The position numbers and the translations under genes are program-made. Positions 14,058 through 15,140 of a DNA stretch of 15,140 bases are shown here, piece by piece. The DNA comes from JAAYYM01 sp964483395. Its GTDB lineage: Bacteria > Bacillota > Clostridia > Lachnospirales > Lachnospiraceae. The notes beneath the pieces were generated by a model that saw nothing but the letters and a program-made list of their open reading frames with translations, ran no database searches and had not been told where the DNA came from. Where the stretch lies: positions 1 to 15,140 of the forward strand of contig CAZABT010000065.1 in assembly GCA_964483395.1 (NCBI GenBank). Direction: 5' to 3'. Each line of letters opens with the position of its first letter. The stretch's first letter is position 1.

Positions 14058-14768
14058 CTATTTGTTTAATGTAATTACTACTCTTCTGAATGGCTCTTCA
14101 CCTTCACTGTGTGTACTTACATATTTATCATTTTGTAATGCAGAATGAATCACTCTTCTTTCATATGGATTCATCGGCTCTAATGTTACAGGTCTTTTTG
14201 TTCTCTTAACCTTATATGCAAGATTTTTTGCAAGATTTTCTAATGTATCTTTTCTTCTCTTTCTGTAATTTTCAGTATCAACCTTTACTCTGATATAATT
14301 TGAATTTCCTTTATTAACTACAAGACTGGTCAAATACTGCAGTGAATCCAGGGTTTGTCCTCTCTTACCGATTAGCACGCCCATTTCTTCGCCTTTAAGA
14401 TCAATTGACATTTCATTTTCTATCTCATCCATTTTTACATCAATGGAAACTTCCATATTCATAGCAGCAAAAACCTTCTCAAGAAATTCCTTTGGATCAG
14501 TATAATTGCCGACTTCAACACTTTTTTTATCTGAAACTTTCTGATCAGCAAACTTCACTTCTTTTTTCACTTCTGTTGTTTCTGTCTTTGTTTGCTCATC
14601 CTTGATTTTTGCTTTGATTACTGCAGGCTTGCTGGCAATTCCAAGAAATCCTGCACTGCCCTTTTCAATTACTACATAATCAAGTCGGTCACTTGTAACC
14701 GTTAATTTTTGACATGCTTCCGTAATTGCATCATCCAATGTCTTTCCTGATACCTCAATATATTCCAT
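14058..14768 (-). CDS. jag: SpoIIIJ-associated RNA-binding protein Jag (KhpB/EloR-like)
   Basis: Jag proteins bind RNA and, in Firmicutes, affect cell elongation. They are encoded next to the YidC/SpoIIIJ insertase. The 236 residues contain three parts. The Jag-N domain (about 3-54) includes EKGSAGFLGIASKPA. A charged linker (about 56-90) follows. The KH domain (about 92-165) has the GKRG loop at 134-137, and the R3H domain (about 168-236) has NPYERRVIHSAL and SEGEEPFRRVVI. All RNA-binding signature residues are intact. ATG 14768 has GGAGGG about 7 bases upstream. It lies 11 bases after yidC and is followed 4 bases after its stop codon by a strong hairpin, which probably ends or reduces the yidC-jag transcript. 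Confidence 0.95.
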   Translation of the reverse strand: MEYIEVSGKTLDDAITEACQKLTVTSDRLDYVVIEKGSAGFLGIASKPAVIKAKIKDEQTKTETTEVKKEVKFADQKVSDKKSVEVGNYTDPKEFLEKVFAAMNMEVSIDVKMDEIENEMSIDLKGEEMGVLIGKRGQTLDSLQYLTSLVVNKGNSNYIRVKVDTENYRKRRKDTLENLAKNLAYKVKRTKRPVTLEPMNPYERRVIHSALQNDKYVSTHSEGEEPFRRVVITLNK

Positions 14769-14779
14769 AATAATCCCTC

Positions 14780-15140
14780 CTATTTATTGTTTTTATTATT
14801 TTTTTCATTATATTGCTTTACCATATTTGCTTTTGCAGCAATACTGCCGGGTTTTACACCCTTATTATAATATTCTGTAGATTTCTTGATTGCCTCTTCT
14901 TTTTCTTCTGCACTCATAGTCTTCTTTGAATCAACAACAGCTTTTGTATTCATCTTAGCATAACTATTCACTGTCTGTGCAGGTAATCCTTGTTTTTCAC
15001 GTTTTGCATTTGCTTTTTCGATATTCTTTTTAATCAATTCATCTATATCAGTTTTATCTAAGTGTTTATTTATAATAATCTGTTGAACACTTCTGATAAC
15101 AGCACCTGCAATCCAGTAAAGTCCCATACCGGTAGGAAGT
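14780..15140 (-). CDS. yidC: Membrane protein insertase YidC/SpoIIIJ/OxaA, C-terminal part
   Basis: Only the last 120 residues are in the window, and the start lies beyond the right edge. The first visible residues LPTGMGLYWIAGAVIRSVQ are the classic start of the last transmembrane helix of YidC, which helps insert proteins into the membrane with or without SecYEG. After IIINKHL comes a long soluble tail of nearly 100 residues. It is rich in lysine, glutamate and asparagine, and ends KQYNEKNNKNNK. A Met at 15127 is internal, since the frame is open upstream with the conserved LPTG before it. The positively charged tail fits the ribosome-contacting C-terminal extensions known in some Gram-positive YidC proteins. 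jag follows at 11 bases. Confidence 0.95.
   Translation of the reverse strand, partial: LPTGMGLYWIAGAVIRSVQQIIINKHLDKTDIDELIKKNIEKANAKREKQGLPAQTVNSYAKMNTKAVVDSKKTMSAEEKEEAIKKSTEYYNKGVKPGSIAAKANMVKQYNEKNNKNNK

Noticed and set aside
1..15140. CRISPR arrays, IS elements, prophage, toxin-antitoxin or other defence genes
   Set aside because: No regularly spaced repeats, transposase or integrase motifs, terminal inverted repeats or phage genes seen on either strand.

Overview
This AT-rich window reads as the origin-proximal housekeeping cluster of a low-GC Firmicute. The best guess is a member of the Clostridia, family Lachnospiraceae. The evidence is the gene order yidC-jag-mnmE-mnmG-rsmG-parA-parB, a perfect parS site, and genes for DUF4446 and DUF3881 proteins, which I associate with Clostridia/Lachnospiraceae. 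oriC, dnaA, rpmH and rnpA would be expected just beyond the right edge. All genes except one run leftward on the minus strand, which would be co-directional with a fork leaving that origin.

Layout from right to left along the minus strand: the 3' part of yidC (membrane insertase) and jag (RNA-binding partner); a strong hairpin; mnmE and mnmG (tRNA wobble-uridine modification) and rsmG (16S rRNA methylation), which overlaps mnmG; a soluble DegS/NarX-type histidine kinase and a NarL/DegU-type response regulator joined by a TAATG overlap; a 152-bp gap with two parS sites flanking a candidate promoter; parA and parB (chromosome partition); a one-pass membrane DUF4446 protein; an HD-GYP-type phosphohydrolase; a DUF3881 protein with a TTG start; tRNA-Arg(CCT); a small P-loop kinase/ATPase; and a DEDDh exonuclease with a C-terminal Zn-finger-like tail.

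The exonuclease converges on the only plus-strand gene, a secreted and membrane-anchored D-Ala-D-Ala carboxypeptidase. They share one bidirectional terminator. Divergent from that gene, at the left edge, is trmB (tRNA m7G46 methyltransferase), which lacks its last few codons.

Most of the window is conserved core biology: translation quality, chromosome segregation and envelope growth. No phage, IS element, CRISPR array or defence system was seen. The less ordinary points are the two-component pair between rsmG and parA, the parAB promoter placed between two parS sites, the terminator-like hairpin just before the mnmE ribosome binding site, an HD-GYP protein lacking the usual HDxGK lysine, and several conserved but uncharacterised genes (DUF4446, DUF3881, the P-loop kinase and the exonuclease). 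No gene-free stretch exceeds 300 bases. The longest are 8092-8243 (parS region) and 620-760 (trmB/dac divergent promoters).
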